NCBI GenBank assembly: GCA_964347945.1
Contig: CAYGAW010000055.1
Coordinates: forward strand, 1 to 64,000
Length of the DNA stretch: 64,000 bases
Direction: 5' to 3'
From: CAYGAW01 sp964347945
GTDB lineage: Bacteria; Chloroflexota; Anaerolineae; UBA7937; B3-Chlor
Shown piece after piece: positions 36,985 to 44,831 of the stretch. Positions within the stretch are counted from its first letter, which is position 1. Every line of letters begins with the position of its first letter. The notes under the pieces are model-generated. The model did no database searches, was not told where the DNA came from, and saw only the letters and a list, made by a program, of their open reading frames with translations. The position numbers and the translations under genes are program-made.

Positions 36985-37364
36985 TCGTGAGTGTCTCTCT
37001 TCGACGGGATCACGCACAGGAAACCGAACGGTTCCTGCCCCAGGCACTTGAACCGATGCTCTTCTCGCGGCGAGACATAGATCATGTCGCCGAAGGAGAC
37101 GTCCACCGAGTCGTCTCCCACAAGGACTCGTCCCTTGCCCCTGAGGACCATGACCCCATGATCGTGCTCGTGGCTATCCAGAGGAGTCTCGCCGCCTGGC
37201 TCAATCTCGAAGTATCGCATCGCGAAATGGCCTGCTCCTTCCTGGGGTCCGATCAGCCATCGCACAGAGACTGCGCGCACCCCTGGCGAGTCGTAGGCTT
37301 CCGCCTCAACGTCCTCCCACTCGAAATCGCCCTTTTCGCCGGTGAATCTGTGTAGAGAGCCCAT
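36981..37364 (-). CDS. Cupin-domain protein
   Basis: A 127-residue single-domain cupin. Cupin motif 1 is visible as 'DSHEHDHGVMVLRGKG' with metal-binding His and Glu-type residues, and motif 2 as 'GDMIYVSPREEHRF'. Such proteins act as isomerases, small-molecule binders or oxidative enzymes. ATG 37364 is preceded by GAGGAGGA; a GTG at 37379 would lie in that SD. First gene of the operon with the two dehydrogenases. Confidence 0.85.
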   Translation of the reverse strand: MGSLHRFTGEKGDFEWEDVEAEAYDSPGVRAVSVRWLIGPQEGAGHFAMRYFEIEPGGETPLDSHEHDHGVMVLRGKGRVLVGDDSVDVSFGDMIYVSPREEHRFKCLGQEPFGFLCVIPSKRDTHE

Positions 37365-37391
37365 AGAGCTCCTCCTCACGTTGCACAGCAG

Positions 37392-37400
37392 ATTCTAGCA
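37392..37400 (-). promoter_or_regulatory. Extended -10 promoter of the cupin operon
   Basis: Minus strand TGC-TAGAAT (37400-37392) predicts a start near 37385 and a leader of about 20 bases containing the SD. It places the cupin start downstream of, and separate from, the candidate RNA. Confidence 0.55.
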
Positions 37401-37451
37401 TACCTGGGGCGAAAAAAGGTAGGGGCGCGAAGAGCGACAAGAGCGCGGCAC

Positions 37452-37488
37452 AAAGAGAAAGCCAACAGACATGAACCGCCTGTTGGCT
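37452..37488 (-). terminator. Rho-independent terminator of the candidate RNA
   Basis: Minus strand: AGCCAACAG (37488-37480), an 11-base loop, CTGTTGGCT (37468-37460), then TTCTCTTT. A 9-bp perfect stem with a T-rich tail, in the right orientation and place to end the RNA and insulate the cupin promoter. Confidence 0.75.
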
Positions 37489-37663
37489 AGAGCCTGCGTC
37501 CCCCATCTTGCCGTGTGCTATCATTGTTTTGAACCTGCCGAGGCAGGTGGGTGCCTACCTGTCGGGTTTGCCCTCTCGGACAGCGCCTCCAGAGATCGGC
37601 TCCCTGTATATAGGTATTGGCTCAAAACGCTGATCACAGCATCACGAGCATGACGGGAGACGC
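37452..37663 (-). ncRNA. Candidate structured non-coding RNA (rod-like, 6S-like outline)
   Basis: The 382-base gap between cupin and the GNAT gene holds a complete orphan transcription unit with no ORF. RNA positions count from 37663. The 5' end GCGTCTCCC (1-9) pairs fully with GGGGGACGC (160-168), with one G-U. Inside, TGTG+ATCA (26-33) pairs with TGAT+CACA (141-144, 147-150), and GTTTTGAGCC (36-45) pairs with GGTTCAAAAC (129-138). A 16 x 9 internal bubble lies next to the closing stem, and positions 46-128 form further hairpins. A terminator follows at 37452-37488. The long closed rod with a bubble recalls 6S RNA, but I do not recognise the conserved 6S sequence, so the family is left open. 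Confidence 0.5.
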
Positions 37664-37669
37664 ATTTCT

Positions 37670-37698
37670 ATTATAGCACATTATCAAAACCAGTGCAA
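37670..37698 (-). promoter_or_regulatory. Promoter of the candidate RNA
   Basis: Minus strand TTGCAC (37698-37693), a 17-base spacer and TATAAT (37675-37670). The predicted start falls at G37663, exactly where the 5' strand of the closing stem begins. Confidence 0.7.
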
Positions 37699-37743
37699 GC
37701 TGGGCCTCAGAAGAGAAATCCTCTAGCCCAGCGACGGACAATC

Positions 37744-37752
37744 TGTTATAAT
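37744..37752 (+). promoter_or_regulatory. Extended -10 promoter of the GNAT gene, leaderless type
   Basis: TGT-TATAAT (37744-37752), with the ATG starting 9 bases after the -10 box. There is no -35 and no SD. The predicted leader is about 3-4 bases. Confidence 0.6.
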
Positions 37753-37761
37753 GCGCCCACG

Positions 37762-38793
37762 ATGTCTGTACACCCGAACGTAAGAGTCGATGTCTGTCCC
37801 GGCCCCCGGGCCTTTGTCGATTTGGAGGAGGAATGGAACGACCTCCTCAGGCGGAGCACCATGAACACCATCTTCCTAACCTGGGAGTGGCAGGGAATCT
37901 GGTGGGACTGCTTCGGTGAGGACGCCCAACTGACCATACTGACCGTCCGAGAGAAAGGAGAGCTAATCGGCCTCGCTCCGCTCTACGCCCGGCGTTCCAA
38001 CGACGGCCAGAGGACACTGCGTCTTGTTGGCGGAGTTGAGGTGTCCGACTACCTGGACATCATCGCCAGCACCGGGAAGGAGCAAGTGGTCTACACGGCG
38101 CTGTGGCACTTCCTGGTCGACGAGCATCGTTATCCGTGGGATGTGTTGGACCTGCATAACGTGCCCGCTACCTCACCGACTTTGACAGTGATGAGAGACC
38201 TCGTAGGGGACACACCTGGGTTTGAGATTAGCGCGGTGGTCGAGGATGTGTGCCCCGTTCTGGACCTGCCCTCCACCTGGGGCGAATACTTGTCACTCCT
38301 GAACAAGAAGCAGCGTCACGAAGTGCGCCGCAAGATTCGCAAAGCTAATAGAGAGGCGGAAGTCACCTGGTACTACGCACTGAACGAGACATCACTCGAA
38401 GCTGAGGTGGACGATTTCATCCAGCTTCACCAAAAGAGCGATAAGCAGAAGATGGCTTTCATGGATCAGAGAATGCAGCCCTTCTTCCATGCCATAGCTC
38501 GAGCTGCCTTGGAGCAAGGATGGTTGAAACTGGCGTTTCTGGTTGTCAATAGTGCAAAGGTGGCCTCTGTGTTCTGTTTCGACTATGACGATGCCATTCT
38601 CGTCTACAATTCCGGCTACGATCCGGCCTTGCACTCTTCCTTGAGTACGGGTATTGTTCTTCTCGCGTACTGCATTGAAGATGCGATAGAGAACGGGCGC
38701 AAGGCGTTCGACTTCCTCCGTGGCGAGGAGGAGTACAAGTGTCGCTTCGGCGGCGCGCGAACCGAGATACACAATGTGAGAATCAGTAGATGA
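37762..38793 (+). CDS. GNAT/CelD-like acetyltransferase domain protein (FemAB-like fold)
   Basis: A 343-residue protein of the Acetyltransf_6 (PF13480)/BioF2-like group, with two tandem GNAT-like halves. Recognisable segments are 'FLTWEWQGIWWDCFGED', 'GLAPLYARR', 'KKQRHEVRRKIRKANRE' and 'AFDFLRGEEEYKCRFG'. Relatives take part in exopolysaccharide or wall modification. ATG 37762 is used; the open frame extends upstream but passes through the promoter. It precedes a glycosyltransferase by 10 bases, suggesting joint work on a glycan or glycolipid. Confidence 0.82.
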   Translation: MSVHPNVRVDVCPGPRAFVDLEEEWNDLLRRSTMNTIFLTWEWQGIWWDCFGEDAQLTILTVREKGELIGLAPLYARRSNDGQRTLRLVGGVEVSDYLDIIASTGKEQVVYTALWHFLVDEHRYPWDVLDLHNVPATSPTLTVMRDLVGDTPGFEISAVVEDVCPVLDLPSTWGEYLSLLNKKQRHEVRRKIRKANREAEVTWYYALNETSLEAEVDDFIQLHQKSDKQKMAFMDQRMQPFFHAIARAALEQGWLKLAFLVVNSAKVASVFCFDYDDAILVYNSGYDPALHSSLSTGIVLLAYCIEDAIENGRKAFDFLRGEEEYKCRFGGARTEIHNVRISR

Positions 38794-38803
38794 GGCGAAG
38801 ACA

Positions 38804-40111
38804 GTGTATCGCTTAGCTATGCTGAGTGTTCACACCTGCCCGCTGGCAACGCTGGGTGGCAAGGAGACTGGCGGGATGAACGTCTATGTTCGAGACCTCA
38901 GTCGCGAACTGGGGCGTCGAGGCTTCCACGTGGACGTTTTCACCCGGTCGCAGAACCCAGATATGCCACAGATTGGCGATTTGGGACCCAACGCCAGGGT
39001 GATACATCTCAAGGCCGGCCCTGAGGCCCCGTACGACAAGAACCTGGTCTATTCGCATCTGCCGGAGTTCGCCAGCAACCTGAGGGAGTTCGTAGCGGGA
39101 GAGAACATCGCGTATGACTTGATCCACAGCCACTACTGGCTCTCCGGAGTCGTGGCTCGACAACTGCGGGCTGAGTGGAACACGCCGGTGTTGCAGATGT
39201 TCCACACCCTGGGAAAGCTGAAGAACCAGGTAGCCAGGAGCACAGGACAGCGCGAGACGCCCCATCGTGTGGAAACAGAGCGCCAGATAATGAGTTGTGC
39301 CGATCGACTCATTGCCGCCAATCCCCTTGAGAAGGCTCAAATGATCTGGCTCTACGGGGCAGACCCAGCCAAGATTGATGTGATCCCGTGTGGAGTCGAC
39401 ATGACTCTTTTCCATCGTATCCCACGAGACGAAGCCGAGGCGTACATAGAAATGCCCGAGCATCATAGAATGGTGCTCTTCGTGGGCCGGATCGAACCCC
39501 TGAAGGGGATAGACGTGTTGATGGAAGCCATGGCCCTCGTTCTGGAGCAAATGGATGAGCTGCGCGACGAAGTCTGCCTGTGCATCATTGGCGGTGATCC
39601 AGATGGGGGCGTTGACACGGTGAACCAGGAGATGTCTCGCTTGCAGCAGATGCGAGAGCAGCTGGGCATTGACGACGTGGTCACTTTCCTCGGCAAGAAG
39701 GCGCAGGATGCGCTACCCTATCACTATTCCGCTGCCGAGGTATGCGTCGTTCCCTCCCACTACGAGTCCTTCGGAATGGTCGCACTGGAAGCCATGGCTT
39801 GTGGTACGCCGGTTATCGCGTCCAAGGTAGGAGGCCTTACCTTCACCGTAAGAGACGGACAGACCGGCTTCTTGGTGCCCAGTGATGATCCGAGGGCCAT
39901 GGCCGATAGGTTGCGCCTGCTGTTGGCGGATGAGAAACTACGATCGGCCATGGGGCGGCAGGCCATCCAACTGTCTCAAAGGTACAGCTGGACCGCCGTC
40001 GCATCTCAGGTGGTGGCCGCATATCGCAATCTCGTGGCCCAGGCCCGTGCCGAGATATGCTGTAGAGATGGCGATGAGCGAAGCGCGACACGGGCAAGCT
40101 GCTGTGAGTGA
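38804..40111 (+). CDS. GT4-family glycosyltransferase, MshA/sucrose-phosphate-synthase-like
   Basis: A 435-residue GT-B retaining transferase. The N-terminus 'HTCPLATLGGKETGGMNVYVRDLSRELGRRG' region and 'HSHYWLSG' resemble MshA-type enzymes, and the donor-site 'FVGRIEPLKGIDVLMEA' and 'VVPSHYESFGMVALEAMACGTPVIAS' motif (EX7E) are complete. The acceptor is unknown; inositol phosphate, sucrose precursors or cell-surface glycan are possible. GTG start whose GAGG overlaps the stop of the upstream GNAT gene. Confidence 0.88.
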   Translation: MYRLAMLSVHTCPLATLGGKETGGMNVYVRDLSRELGRRGFHVDVFTRSQNPDMPQIGDLGPNARVIHLKAGPEAPYDKNLVYSHLPEFASNLREFVAGENIAYDLIHSHYWLSGVVARQLRAEWNTPVLQMFHTLGKLKNQVARSTGQRETPHRVETERQIMSCADRLIAANPLEKAQMIWLYGADPAKIDVIPCGVDMTLFHRIPRDEAEAYIEMPEHHRMVLFVGRIEPLKGIDVLMEAMALVLEQMDELRDEVCLCIIGGDPDGGVDTVNQEMSRLQQMREQLGIDDVVTFLGKKAQDALPYHYSAAEVCVVPSHYESFGMVALEAMACGTPVIASKVGGLTFTVRDGQTGFLVPSDDPRAMADRLRLLLADEKLRSAMGRQAIQLSQRYSWTAVASQVVAAYRNLVAQARAEICCRDGDERSATRASCCE

Positions 40112-40149
40112 CCGGGGCGTCTGGCTCGCGTCTCTGTTGGATCAGCAAA

Positions 40150-40175
40150 GAACCCCCTCGGAATTGAGGGGGTTC
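40150..40175. terminator. Terminator between convergent GT4 and clpX genes
   Basis: A perfect 10-bp inverted repeat GAACCCCCTC/GAGGGGGTTC with a 6-base loop. On the minus strand it is followed by TTTGCTG, so it best ends clpX transcription; the plus-strand tail is not T-rich. Confidence 0.75.
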
Positions 40176-40199
40176 TGCACATCAGGGCCGATGATTTGC

Positions 40200-41456
40200 C
40201 TAGGCCGTCTCAGACCAGTACGTAAGCTCCGGCCTCGCTTCTCCGGTAATAGCCTCCCTGGTGATCTCGCACCTTCGGACATTCCCCAACGAGGGTATCT
40301 CGTACATCACATCTAGAAGCACCTGCTCGATGATAGTACGCAAACCTCTCGCTCCTGTCTTGTACTCCAGGGCCTTCTCGGCCGCCGCTTCCAAGGCGTC
40401 ATCCGTGAACAGCAATTCCACGTTGTCCAAGGCTAGTAGTTTCTTGAACTGGTTCACGATGGCATTCTTGGGTTCGGTGAGTATGCGGACCATTATCTCT
40501 TGGTCCAGGGGCTCGACGCTCACCACCATCGGCAAACGCCCCACAAACTCCGGTATGAGGCCGTATTTCAAGAGATCGTCGGCGATAACCATTCGCAGCA
40601 GTTCGGCCGAGGTCAGTTCCGCCTTTCCCCGCGCCTCCCTATCTTTGAAGCCTATGGGTCTCTTGCCTCCCGCCCTCTCACCAACTATGGTGTCCAGCCC
40701 CTCGAACGCTCCACCACAGATGAACAGCACGTCGGTGGTGTCCAGCTGGATGAAGTCTTGGTGAGGATGCTTCCTTCCGCCTTGCGGCGGGACGTTGGCG
40801 ACGGTGCCCTCAATGATCTTCAGCAATGCTTGCTGGACACCCTCTCCGGAGACGTCGCGGGTGATGGAGGGGTTGTCGCCGGCCTTGCGCGCCGTCTTGT
40901 CGATCTCGTCTATGTACACAATTCCTGTCTCGGCGCGGGCGAGATCGTAGTCCGCAGCCTGAATCAGACGAAGGAGGATGTTTTCCACGTCCTCGCCAAC
41001 ATAGCCCGCCTCGGTCAACGATGTAGCATCGGCGATGGTAAACGGGACGTCTAGGATCCTGGCCAGCGTCTGGGCGAGCAGCGTCTTGCCGCAGCCTGTG
41101 GGGCCGATGAGCAATATGTTTGTCTTCTGTAGCTCCACGTCGTCAACAAAAGATCCAGCGAAAACCCGCTTGTAGTGATTGTAGACCGCTACACAGAGCA
41201 CTCGCTTGGCCTGATCTTGCCCAATGACATACTCATTCAGCCGTTTGTAGATCTCTTTGGGCGGGAGTATCTTGCCCACAGCCATCGGACTCGTAGGAGT
41301 AGATGGCTCCTCTTCCGTCAGGATCTCCTGACAAAGCTCAACACACTGATCGCAAATGTTGACCGACCCTGGGCCAGCGATCAGGCGCCTCACCTGATGT
41401 TGTGGCCTGTTGCAGAATGAGCAGTAATGCAACCGCTCCGATGTCGTGCTCGTCAT
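40200..41456 (-). CDS. clpX: ATP-dependent Clp protease ATPase subunit ClpX
   Basis: AAA+ unfoldase that feeds substrates into ClpP. The 418 residues have an N-terminal zinc-binding domain (CSFC...CDQC), Walker A 'GPTGCGKTLLAQTLA' (Cys where Ser is usual), Walker B 'VYIDEIDK', 'GEGVQQALLKIIEGT' pore-flanking sequence, and sensor 2 'GARGLRTIIEQ'. The IGL-type ClpP contact is not obvious by eye. ATG start 8 bases after the clpP stop, behind AAGGGG. Order tig-clpP-clpX is the common bacterial one. Confidence 0.97.
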   Translation of the reverse strand: MTSTTSERLHYCSFCNRPQHQVRRLIAGPGSVNICDQCVELCQEILTEEEPSTPTSPMAVGKILPPKEIYKRLNEYVIGQDQAKRVLCVAVYNHYKRVFAGSFVDDVELQKTNILLIGPTGCGKTLLAQTLARILDVPFTIADATSLTEAGYVGEDVENILLRLIQAADYDLARAETGIVYIDEIDKTARKAGDNPSITRDVSGEGVQQALLKIIEGTVANVPPQGGRKHPHQDFIQLDTTDVLFICGGAFEGLDTIVGERAGGKRPIGFKDREARGKAELTSAELLRMVIADDLLKYGLIPEFVGRLPMVVSVEPLDQEIMVRILTEPKNAIVNQFKKLLALDNVELLFTDDALEAAAEKALEYKTGARGLRTIIEQVLLDVMYEIPSLGNVRRCEITREAITGEARPELTYWSETA

Positions 41457-41464
41457 GGCCCCTT

Positions 41465-42061
41465 CTACTCCTCCTCGGAAGGCCCCGATAGTACCTCGTC
41501 GATGATGCCGTACTCCACGCCCCCCTCAGCGTCCATGTAGTAGTCACGGTCAAAGTCCTGAGCGATCTTCTTCACGGTTTGCCCAGTGTGCTTGGATAAT
41601 ATCTCGTGGATCTTGTTTTGCATTCTCAGCAGTTCCCGTGCCTGGATCTCCACATCGGGCGCGTAGCCCCGAACACCCCCGCCAGCGGGGTGCATGTGTA
41701 TCGTACTATTGGGTAGACCGTATCGCCTGCCCGGTGTGCCAGCAGCAAGGAGTACTGTGGCCAAGCTTGCCGTGGATCCCACGCATATCGTCGACACCGG
41801 AGCCTTGATCAACTGCATAGTGTCGTAGACTGCTAGGCCAGGGTAGATCAGACCGCCAGGACTGTTCACATACATGTGTATGTCTTTGTCGGGATCCTCC
41901 CGATCTAGGAATAGCAACTGCGCGATTATGACGTTGGCCACGCCGTCATCTATGGGCGTACCGAGAAAGACTATCCGCTCTTTTAGAAGCAGTGAGTAGA
42001 TATCGTAGGCACGTTCTCCCCTGCCTGTAGACTCAATGACCATCGGAATCAGACTGTGCAC
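41465..42061 (-). CDS. clpP: ATP-dependent Clp protease proteolytic subunit ClpP
   Basis: A 198-residue self-compartmentalised serine protease. The catalytic Ser lies in 'GSTASLATVLLAAG', His in 'STIHMHPAGGG' and Asp in 'DFDRDYYMDAEGG', so the triad is complete. The Met usually after the catalytic Ser is Leu here. The GTG at 42061 has GGGGAGGT 6 bases upstream and gives the normal short propeptide; an ATG at 42043 is a rival start. Lies 49 bases after tig. Confidence 0.97.
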   Translation of the reverse strand: MHSLIPMVIESTGRGERAYDIYSLLLKERIVFLGTPIDDGVANVIIAQLLFLDREDPDKDIHMYVNSPGGLIYPGLAVYDTMQLIKAPVSTICVGSTASLATVLLAAGTPGRRYGLPNSTIHMHPAGGGVRGYAPDVEIQARELLRMQNKIHEILSKHTGQTVKKIAQDFDRDYYMDAEGGVEYGIIDEVLSGPSEEE

Positions 42062-42110
42062 GCCATTACCTCCCCGGCAACTTGCCGTTCACATATACTG
42101 CGCAGCCTGT

Positions 42111-43481
42111 CTAGGAAGACAGGTTCTCGGCAGACGAGACGTTCCCCTCGCCGTCAGCAGGGGGTTCCTTCTCGTCCACTACCTCCGGACGCTCCTCCTC
42201 TCCGATCTTGCCTGAGGTCTCGCCAAGTCGCTCGACGACCTTTCGTCCGTAAAGTCGACTTCGGATATCGTCCTTCACTTGCTCGCTGTTCAAGAGTGCA
42301 TCTCGCAAGGCCTGGGTGTCCCGGCCATACGCCTCAGTCACCCTGGTCACTTCCACCTCGATCTCTGAATCATCTACCTCAATGCTCTCTTCTTCCACGA
42401 GTTTCGCTAGGATGAGGGATTTCTGCACGCGCCTCTCCGCCGTTGGCCGGAACTCGTCTAGCAATCCCTCCACAGTCGTGTCCGCAGTGGCCAGATATCC
42501 TTCCAGGGTGAAACCTTGATTTTGCAGGTCAAGCGCGAACGTTCTGACCATGGCCTCCAGCTCCCGATTCACGAACGCAGGCGGAGAGTCTACGGTAGCC
42601 TGCTCTACGAGGGAGTCCAGGAGTTCCTCGGCGAGGTCATCCTTCTGATTGGCTTCCCGCCTAGCCCGCACATCTTCGCGGACCTTCGCCTGCAGTTCGT
42701 CCAGACTGGCGAAGCCGCCCACCATTCTAGCCAGCTCATCATCTATGTCGGGGAGATTCTGCTCTTGCAGAGTGTGAAGGTGCACCTGCAGCGAAACCTC
42801 CTGACCAGCCAGATCTTCATCATCGTAGTCCTCAGCGAATGTCACGGTAAAGCTCTTCTGCTCGCCTGGCGAGACTCCCACCAGATGGTCGGCGAAGTCA
42901 GCCACTGGAGAGTCCGCATCTTCCCGCAACTCATACTCTTGCTGCTCGAGCTCCAACACTACCCGATCCTCGAGCCTTCCTTCGACGTCCACCAGGGCGA
43001 AATCGCCGATCTCTGCCGGCCGATCCACAGACACCATCTCGGCGTACTGCGCCTGAAGGTCCTGCAATACCTCCTGCACATCATCATCCTCGACGTGGAT
43101 CTCCTCCATCGCCACGGGTATGCTGCGGTAGTCACCTAGCTCGATGACTGGTTCCAGAGACACCGTCATCCGCAAAGTCAACGGCTCCCAGTCGGCAATC
43201 TCGAAATCGTCAAGCTGAATAGGTTCTAGACCGCTCTCCTCTACTGCCTCATCATAGACTGCTTTTCCCAGGTCATCTATGACCTCTCTGACCAACGCCT
43301 CCTTCCCCACGCGCTGTACGATAACCGCGTGCGGAGCCTTGCCTCGGCGGAAACCAGGGATGTCAACTCTCGTGGCCAGACGCCTCGAAGCCGTCCTCAA
43401 GAAAGGATCCAACCACTCGTCTTCGACCTTCGCCGTCAGAATGGCTTGTCTGCTTTCTATCTCCGTCGCGGAAACTTCCAA
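42111..43481 (-). CDS. tig: Trigger factor (ribosome-associated chaperone/PPIase)
   Basis: A 456-residue protein with the ribosome-binding N domain (signature 'IPGFRRGKAP'), an FKBP-type PPIase domain (about 150-235, 'EIGDFALVDVEG') and the long alpha-helical C domain, ending in an acidic Glu/Asp-rich tail. It binds nascent chains at the exit tunnel. TTG 43481 is taken as start because the N-terminus 'MEVSATEIESRQAIL' fits the family and an in-frame stop lies 12 bases upstream; AGGGGG lies 13 bases away, which is rather far. First gene of the tig-clpP-clpX set. Confidence 0.95.
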   Translation of the reverse strand: MEVSATEIESRQAILTAKVEDEWLDPFLRTASRRLATRVDIPGFRRGKAPHAVIVQRVGKEALVREVIDDLGKAVYDEAVEESGLEPIQLDDFEIADWEPLTLRMTVSLEPVIELGDYRSIPVAMEEIHVEDDDVQEVLQDLQAQYAEMVSVDRPAEIGDFALVDVEGRLEDRVVLELEQQEYELREDADSPVADFADHLVGVSPGEQKSFTVTFAEDYDDEDLAGQEVSLQVHLHTLQEQNLPDIDDELARMVGGFASLDELQAKVREDVRARREANQKDDLAEELLDSLVEQATVDSPPAFVNRELEAMVRTFALDLQNQGFTLEGYLATADTTVEGLLDEFRPTAERRVQKSLILAKLVEEESIEVDDSEIEVEVTRVTEAYGRDTQALRDALLNSEQVKDDIRSRLYGRKVVERLGETSGKIGEEERPEVVDEKEPPADGEGNVSSAENLSS

Positions 43482-43506
43482 CTCTGTGGTTCAACCCCCT
43501 CAGATT

Positions 43507-43515
43507 ATTATATCA
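43507..43515 (-). promoter_or_regulatory. Extended -10 promoter of tig-clpP-clpX
   Basis: Minus strand TGA-TATAAT (43515-43507); predicted start near 43500, about 19 bases before the TTG. No recognisable -35, as in other extended -10 promoters here. Confidence 0.6.
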
Positions 43516-43586
43516 CAGAACGCATGAATCTTGTAGAATGGCCAGACGGAGAAAAGGGGCCTAAAACAGCCCCCTGCAAGCACAAG

Positions 43587-43659
<73 letters not shown>

Positions 43660-43674
43660 TTGTTTCAATCCCTG

Positions 43675-43756
43675 TGGGGAAGGTGGGACTCGAACCCACA
43701 CGGATTGCTCCACGTGATCCTAAATCACGCTCGTCTGCCAGTTCCGACACTCCCCC
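43675..43756 (-). tRNA. tRNA-Leu (TAG anticodon)
   Basis: An 82-base class II tRNA with a long variable arm. Acceptor GGGGGAG/CTTCCCC, anticodon stem CGTGA/TCACG with loop TTTAGGA (anticodon TAG), T arm 'GGGTTCGAGTCCC', discriminator A, no encoded CCA. First in a two-tRNA unit with tRNA-Gly. Confidence 0.95.
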
Positions 43757-43765
43757 GTTTCTACT

Positions 43766-43794
43766 ATTATACCACGGATTCGCGGTCTGCACAA
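43766..43794 (-). promoter_or_regulatory. Promoter of the tRNA-Leu/tRNA-Gly unit
   Basis: Minus strand TTGTGC (43794-43789), a 17-base spacer and TATAAT (43771-43766), ending 9 bases before the mature tRNA-Leu 5' end. Confidence 0.75.
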
Positions 43795-43880
43795 TGTTGG
43801 TCAGCCAGACTCATGCCGGATCTCCCCGGCGGTGATCCTGTCCCAGAATCGTGTTCCAGAGACCAGGTTTCCGAGGCTGC

Positions 43881-44831
43881 TCACCGAGTTCTGACAAAGT
43901 GAAAGAAGTTGCTGAAGATGCGGTCCTGACTGCCGTCGTCCACCTGGTACCCCTTGCTTGCCATCTCAGCGGCGTCAATGCCGATGTCGGCCAACCACGG
44001 AGCTCCCAGGAGCACGCTCTCAGCGAGGCGCGCATCATATTGCGGATTCGCTTGTACACCCCAGACAGGCAAATCGCGATAACGAAACACTTGGATTGAA
44101 ACAAGATCCGAGGAGGCTAGATTCACGCCGCCGGGTGGCAGCTGCGTCACTTGGTCCCCATGCCACAGGAAGGCGTAGAATCGTTCGTTGATGCCGTCCA
44201 GCAGGGGATCGCTGAGGCCGTTCTCGTTGATGGTGACCTCAAGCCAGCCAACCTCGAACTGTGGACTCCGCTCGACCCGCCCTCCCAACCAGTGCGCCAG
44301 CAACTGGTGCCCCAGACATATCCCGAGGACGGGCACCCTTTGGCCAATCGCCTCCATCACCCGCTCGCGTTCCTCCTGCAAGAAGCCGACGCTGTCGAAC
44401 TGGCTCGGGGGGTATTCGCCTCCTGACAGAATCACTGCGTCGTACTCCGTCAGATCGGGAATCGGGTCGCCATTGTAGGCGAGGACAGGCACAGATGAAA
44501 CATCGTTCTCGGCCAGCACTCGGTCAACCTGCAGGAACCGCGAGGGGCCGTGAAGGATCACCACTGCCTCCAGATGTCCCCGTGGTGTTGAAGTCGGTGT
44601 GGGAGATGGTGTCGGAGTGGCTGTGGGGGTAGCAGTGGGTTGTGGCGTCGCAGTGCTCGTGGGTGTCGATGTGGGGAAAGGCGTCGGTGTCGGTGTGACC
44701 GTCGGCGGAGCCAATGAATCGATCCGTTCGCACGACACCGCTAGTGGCAGCAGCACGAGAATTCCGCATACCAGCAAGCCTAGAATCCCACAGTACGACC
44801 TCCCTCGCCATCGCCAATGAGCGCATTCCAC
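43881..44831 (-). CDS. Exported class I glutamine-amidotransferase-like lipoprotein, active site altered
   Basis: A 316-residue protein. Residues 1-34 form a signal ending in a lipobox (LAVSC, Cys34), followed by a Thr/Pro repeat linker (about 42-83) and a GATase class I fold. The nucleophile is present in 'LGICLGHQLLAHWLGG' (Cys172) and 'WHGDQV' is typical. The segment that normally reads GVQFHPE is 'GVQANPQYD' here, so the His and Glu of the triad are Asn262 and Gln264. With Cys alone, ammonia production is unlikely; binding or a different hydrolysis is possible. GTG start with a TAGAAT box 9 bases upstream and no SD. Its first 52 bases overlap the end of the subtilase gene. Confidence 0.75.
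   Translation of the reverse strand: MECAHWRWRGRSYCGILGLLVCGILVLLPLAVSCERIDSLAPPTVTPTPTPFPTSTPTSTATPQPTATPTATPTPSPTPTSTPRGHLEAVVILHGPSRFLQVDRVLAENDVSSVPVLAYNGDPIPDLTEYDAVILSGGEYPPSQFDSVGFLQEERERVMEAIGQRVPVLGICLGHQLLAHWLGGRVERSPQFEVGWLEVTINENGLSDPLLDGINERFYAFLWHGDQVTQLPPGGVNLASSDLVSIQVFRYRDLPVWGVQANPQYDARLAESVLLGAPWLADIGIDAAEMASKGYQVDDGSQDRIFSNFFHFVRTR

Noticed and set aside
37533..37548. Palindrome ACCTGCC-GA-GGCAGGT as an operator
   Set aside because: It lies within the candidate RNA and is better read as one of its hairpins.
37365..37663. A 300-base attenuating leader or riboswitch of the cupin operon
   Set aside because: The terminator at 37452-37488 and a nearer extended -10 promoter at 37392-37400 fit a separate RNA better; read-through regulation remains possible.
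44574..44706. Short tandem repeat tract as possible CRISPR or microsatellite element
   Set aside because: It encodes the Thr/Pro linker of a lipoprotein; units are 2-codon and there are no spacers.
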